Shown in pieces: positions 59,431 through 64,000 of a stretch of 64,000 nucleotides of DNA (position 1 is the stretch's first letter; the number at the start of each line of letters is the position of its first letter). Made by a program: the position numbers and the translations under genes. Source of the DNA: Saxidomus purpurata (taxonomy: Eukaryota; Mollusca; Bivalvia; Venerida; Veneridae); NCBI GenBank assembly GCA_022818135.1, contig JAFMSR010000019.1:4555293-4619292 (forward strand). The letters are read 5' to 3'. The notes under the pieces are model-generated. The model ran no database searches and was not told the DNA's origin. It saw nothing but the letters and a program-made list of their open reading frames with translations.

Positions 59431-60935
59431 ATATTATATCAGCGGACTGTACTACAAATTACAACAGGTATGATATGGTGTGTTACTTATATATGAAGAT
59501 TATACATACAAATACATGGACGTTATAACTTGCAGAATCAAAGCCCTTAAAGGCTGACAGTACAAAGACAAGATGTGAGTATTCACTATTCACACAAGTG
59601 TATATTTTGTACTAACCTAAACAATGAAATGAGTATTAGTCTACAAACTTTACATTTGTTTAAACTTAACACCACATTTACCTTCGATAGTGTTTATATA
59701 TATTTTTTTTAAATTTTAATCTGATATAACAAAACTTAAGCACATACATGAATATGATATGTTTCTCAGGCAGTACTAAGCATAGTTTGAAAGCCAAGCA
59801 AAGCAAATTCAATGCATAGGTTCCGAGAAAGATAATTATATACTCATATATAGAGAGTTATTAGCCACTTCCCTAAGTAAATATAAAATGTATGCATCAA
59901 AGGGAAAGCACAAACCATAATTTCACGTTTAAATCTAACATGTTATACTTTTTTAATATAGTGTGTTAACAAAGATTCAAATATTCTTTACTCTAATAAA
60001 CATAACAATCACGTGGTTTATTAAAGAAATAGAGAAAAAAACGGTCAAATAGAACAAACTCATGTACCATATTTTTGCTGTAAAGTGAATGAATTAAACT
60101 TTAAACAAAAAGCTTCATATAACAAAAATTAACATAACTACAAAGGTAGACAGCTTCCTCTGAAGAAGTAGAAATAAAAATAGAGACAGGCACGCAACAC
60201 TATTTTTGGATAACACAATGTACACGTGTATGAATATAAGGTATATAGTAACCAAAGTACAACTGCTTCAAGCTAACAAAATAATTAAGTTTTTACACTT
60301 GTACATAATTGAGAAATGGCAAGGAAATTGTATCACATCATTCATTTAACATTTCAATGAATATGACAAATACAAATGTATTATTCATTTTGTATAAAAG
60401 CATATACACGTACTTAGATAATCTTAACATAATTAACAGTAATTTAGTGAGAACGTATTGCAGAATACAATCAAGGTTGGTGTGTTTAAAGACACAGGAG
60501 AAAACTTTTCATGTTACCATGGTAACCCGAGAATGCTAATGAAAAAAAGTAAAAGGTTAAACTATTATTTTAAGTAACCGACGGTCATAATGCAAACTTT
60601 CTATAGATATTGTTTGTTTTTGAAAACTAGCAAAAGGAAAAAAAATGTAGTTCTCGTACATGTAAGACTCGACCCTCACCCCTCCAGTTGGTTTCCCCAA
60701 AATGGAAGAGTTCCAACACAAAGTCTTTAAACGACAGCGATACTGCGCTTTCGCGGCTAATCAATATCGAATTAAACTGGTATCATGTCCGCTTCACCTA
60801 AAAGTACAAACTAAATTTACACCGATAACATAAACATGACCGTAGGGTCTCATCCACGAAGAATGCTGTCATGGACGGACCTTTATAAAATTCAATTCAA
60901 AATGTATGTACATGTATGTATATTAGGGCTTTATC
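59431..60935. other. Intergenic, nothing supported
   Basis: AT-rich; no exon, RNA gene or repeat that I can define. Confidence 0.5.
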
Positions 60936-61205
60936 GTTCATACCGGTTTCCAATATAACCAACACCCCCAGAAGAGTTTAGTTATTTTAGGTTCTGGAGG
61001 ATAGCGCAAAATACAGAAAGCGTCCCAATTCGAGTGACAATCCTGGTTCTTATACATGCCAGGTGTATAGCACCCTAGATGGGACCTCGGTTTTAAAGTC
61101 TCAATCGAAAGATTGTTAGTAATTTCAGTTGGACAGCCCCGTGAATCGAACCAGCAACCCTGAGATTACAAGTCTCGTGCCTTACCAATTTAGCTAACCG
61201 GGCTG
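60936..61205 (-). repeat. tRNA-derived SINE, full length, minus strand
   Basis: Minus strand starts 'gtcagcccggttagctaaat', a tRNA-like head with A-box, an anticodon-arm-like 'gagacttgtaatctc' and the B-box 'ggttcgattcac'. It continues to the tail shared with 34395-34616 ('ggttctggaggatagcgc' on the plus strand). It is the most complete member of the family here. A functional tRNA is unlikely given the fused body. Confidence 0.75.
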
Positions 61206-63026
61206 ACTATATTCAAAAACATGACCGTGCGCTTTTTATACGTCACATCAGTTTACTTCTTCGCAGTTTAATGCATAGGGGTAACGTGTATAAATTCGGT
61301 AACACTACGAAAATATCGACAGTGACTGTAGTTATGTGGATTTAATCCTCTAGTTTGAGACAGATACATTGTATATAAATACACTGTGCAAAATAGGAAA
61401 TATCGAGTAAGCGAATATATACATAATATTTCAAACGCAGAGATAGTAAATAGTTATAAATGTGTTTAAAGCAACCCTGTTACAGTTTGAAAAGGAAAGA
61501 CATGCGTGTTATATAGACTTACTAGGTAAACTCTCGGTTGATATTTTTTATTCAAATTTTTTTAAAAGTTTGAAATTTGTAGAAACATCATCATCATTTT
61601 CCCCTGTACGGCATGTGCATATACATGTAGATTTTATGCACATACTACAATTTTATTACCATTTTACTCGAATAAAACTAGAAAAAAACATAAAATAATT
61701 TAATTTAGTTAACTACAGACATATTATTATGAAACTATGTAAATGCATGTACCAGAAAGAAATACAGCATACAAACAATTGCAAAACCAGTACAGTATAC
61801 AACCCATTCTCCTATAAAAAAAAACAATTCATCTCACTGATACCAGATACAATGTTTTTTTAAACATTTTAAAAAGTAAAATCGTAATGGTTACCCTCAT
61901 ACATGAAAAGAATAAACAAAATGTCAAACCAAAGTCCAAAGGAAAAACCAAGGTAAAAGATTTGTTACTAAACATTATACTGGTAGCTATAGAGTGTATA
62001 TATAGGGTGTGTACTTAGACAAAGTTAGAATATGTGTTGCATACACAAAGCAAAATGATATACACGTGTAAGCAGTATCAAAGTTTAAGGACGTTATTAT
62101 TCAGAAAGTATAGGCACTAAATGTATTTATTTCAGATCCATTTAAATTTTGTCAACTACAATATAGATCTGATATGTTCTACGAGTTTCCATTGTAGAAC
62201 GTATTTAAAATTGATTGCATATAGCGGGTTATGCTACTTTTCACTATATTATATAGGCTGTACTCTTTAAACCGCAAATTTTGTTTGGGGATGTATTCAC
62301 GTGTTTCCGCTACCTATCTGTTCATAACCTATAGTATATGATGGACTTCACTGTGTAAGTGGTTAACCTGATGCTTCCAATTCAACACACATCATATAAT
62401 GTTACATGAAACCAAAGCCAGGCCAGCATACATGAAGGGCACATTTCAAATGACATGACGAATTAAACACATTGCCATCTAAATTATTTTGTAAATCCCT
62501 ACATGTAATCAGTTTAAATCTACTTTTATACGAGAAAACTTATATGTAAACTATGCATAATGTAAGTGGTATTCTGGCATTACCTTGTCCCATTTAAAGC
62601 AATTGCTTATTTAAATAGCGTACCTGAAACTTACACAGGTAAGACACAATTCGTTTGTACCTTACAATATACATCATAATATGACAATATATAGTCTTAA
62701 CATACAGAAAAAAAACTTTGCATCAATGCAGCCGTAACAAATACAAATGTACATTAAAATATTTAATGAAAACAGGAGCGACAACAAATTTAATTTGTTC
62801 TTAGTTTTCAATTGTTAAAAATTGCACATTTTCTTTTTTCTATGCTTAATGCAGTTTCTACTGTCAGTTTATCACATACTGCATTTTCATACAGTAGATG
62901 TAGTTAAATGTTTTGTGAAACTAGTATCATATATTCATTCCACACTTAAATTTTGCACATTTTCCTTCATATGGATCCTTCGTTACTCCATCTATAGTAA
63001 CTTTGGTAATCAAATCCGTTCTGAGA
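61206..63026. other. Intergenic or 3' UTR side of the terminal gene
   Basis: AT-rich, no exon seen. It may include the 3' UTR of the minus-strand gene ending at 63027. Confidence 0.45.
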
Positions 63027-63804
63027 TCAGTGGACATTATCCCAGGCCTCGGATATCTTCCCAATTATCCACTGAAACAAAATAACAAAGCATGACTTAC
63101 GATCACTGACAAGTATATATTGCTGTGTACAAGCGGGACAATTCAAACATTTAATATCTCTAACTTGCCTTGGTCGAATTGAAATCACTGTAACCTCTCA
63201 CAGATTTAGGGTCATGGGTTCAAGCCAATATACCACCTGTGTTTCTTTATGTGAGAAAGTTTGCAGTTTCCTATGGAGGATATGGTTCCACTACTGATCC
63301 TTCCTAGGAACCAGTATTTGTCATAAATAATTTTATAAGCAGTATCAGTGTTGGTCACACTGGCTTTATCTTCAAATATATATTTATTATGTACAAGCAC
63401 ATTAAAATTTTCTCCCATGAAAATCTAGTGAAATCACAAAATTTAAACATGACAATGCTGGTAAATTTAAATATGATTTTATATATAAACTCTTGTAATA
63501 CAAAATCTCGCTGATAAATACAATCCTAAACTTGCTTACAGTGCTTGCGTAATTTATCAAAAATTACAATATAGTCAAACAAGTAACTCTATCAAACAGT
63601 ACCTCAACAGTCTTCTTGTCCTGTACATGGATTTCTTTCTTTGAACTCGACGATCCAAACAGGAACTTCTTCTCCTTCTCCTTGAGGACGAGTTCAAAAC
63701 CTTTTGCACTTGGTTTCGGTTTCTCTTTTAGCTCCGCCCACAAATATGTAAACTCACAATTCCATGTGCCAAATATTTCTCCACGACTTGCAAATATTAC
63801 TCTC
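63027..63804 (-). CDS. Last two exons of an unrecognised minus-strand gene
   Basis: Exon 63603-63804 has a 'ttcag' acceptor and a GTACTG donor. It reads VIFASRGEIFGTWNCEFTYL, then AELKEKPKPSAKGFELVLKE and HVQDKKTVE. It joins in phase 0 to 63027-63071 ('tttcag' acceptor), which adds WIIGKISEAWDNVH and TGA. About 82 residues are visible, Lys- and Glu-rich near the C terminus. The 5' part lies beyond the window. Family not recognised. A partial duplicate of the exon start lies at 63867-63912. Confidence 0.5.
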
Positions 63805-63829
63805 CTGAAATTGTAAATTTAGATACATT

Positions 63830-63912
63830 CCCGAGAAACCTATAGCCCCGCCCGTCAACACATAAGCATGATGTGTAAAATATTTCTCCACGATTTGCAA
63901 ATACTACTCTCC
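63830..63912 (-). pseudogene. Partial duplicate of the 63603-63804 exon start
   Basis: Minus strand 'caggagagtagtatttgcaa' followed by 'tcgtggagaaatattt' repeats the acceptor and first codons of the exon at 63804, then diverges ('tacacatcat'). No continuation of the frame. Confidence 0.5.
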
Positions 63913-64000
63913 TGTTATTAGTTGCTTCTCTTATTGACAGATATTAATGAAATTTTACTTTACAGAAAATGCTCATATTCGATTTAATAGTCAAAACGTA

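Noticed and set aside
61130..61205. Functional tRNA gene
   Set aside because: The head is fused to a SINE body that recurs elsewhere in the window, and the acceptor stem does not close convincingly.

Overview
The window is eukaryotic: AT-rich, repeat-dense, with spliced genes carrying GT/AG introns. Several repeat types point to a bivalve mollusc: a tRNA-derived SINE with the deeply conserved metazoan central domain, repeats bounded by 'agggcca..ggccctatatcgctcac' and 'ggtgagct', and a locally expanded family of Mab-21/cGAS-like receptors (cGLRs). The species cannot be named from this.

Layout: 1-7.2 kb has no gene, only SINEs, minisatellites and a 94-bp tandem array. 7.2-13.6 kb and 32.2-33.5 kb hold two broken cGLR copies. 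Copy 1 (7945-10074) has one in-frame stop. Copy 2 lacks its 5' end, abuts a LINE, carries a 50-bp frameshifting deletion, and is split by an 18.6-kb insertion. 48008-50131 holds an intact 707-residue single-exon cGLR with the GS motif, the DxD pair and a credible third catalytic Asp. The blocks 39.2-45.3 kb and 52.3-58.7 kb are a segmental duplication flanking the intact gene. 63.0-63.8 kb has the last two exons of an unrecognised minus-strand gene.

The most unusual object is the insertion at 13578-32167. It has terminal inverted repeats of about 1.7 kb, each with an array of 29-bp repeats, and a 4-bp CCAA target duplication that can be read exactly because the uninterrupted gene copy is in the same window. 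Inside lie two divergent, intron-containing genes. One (minus, eight phase-compatible exons, 15378-25455) encodes what looks like a ParB/sulfiredoxin-fold domain. The other (plus, about 26.7-30.26 kb) ends in a small barrel-like domain and carries a one-base frameshift. No known transposase signature was seen. I read it as a candidate uncharacterised long-TIR eukaryotic mobile element.

How the parts relate: the cGLR unit was duplicated, then LINEs, MITEs and the large element invaded the copies, leaving one intact innate-immune-type gene and two pseudogenes. Exon models are from eye inspection of splice sites and reading phase; nothing was searched against a database.
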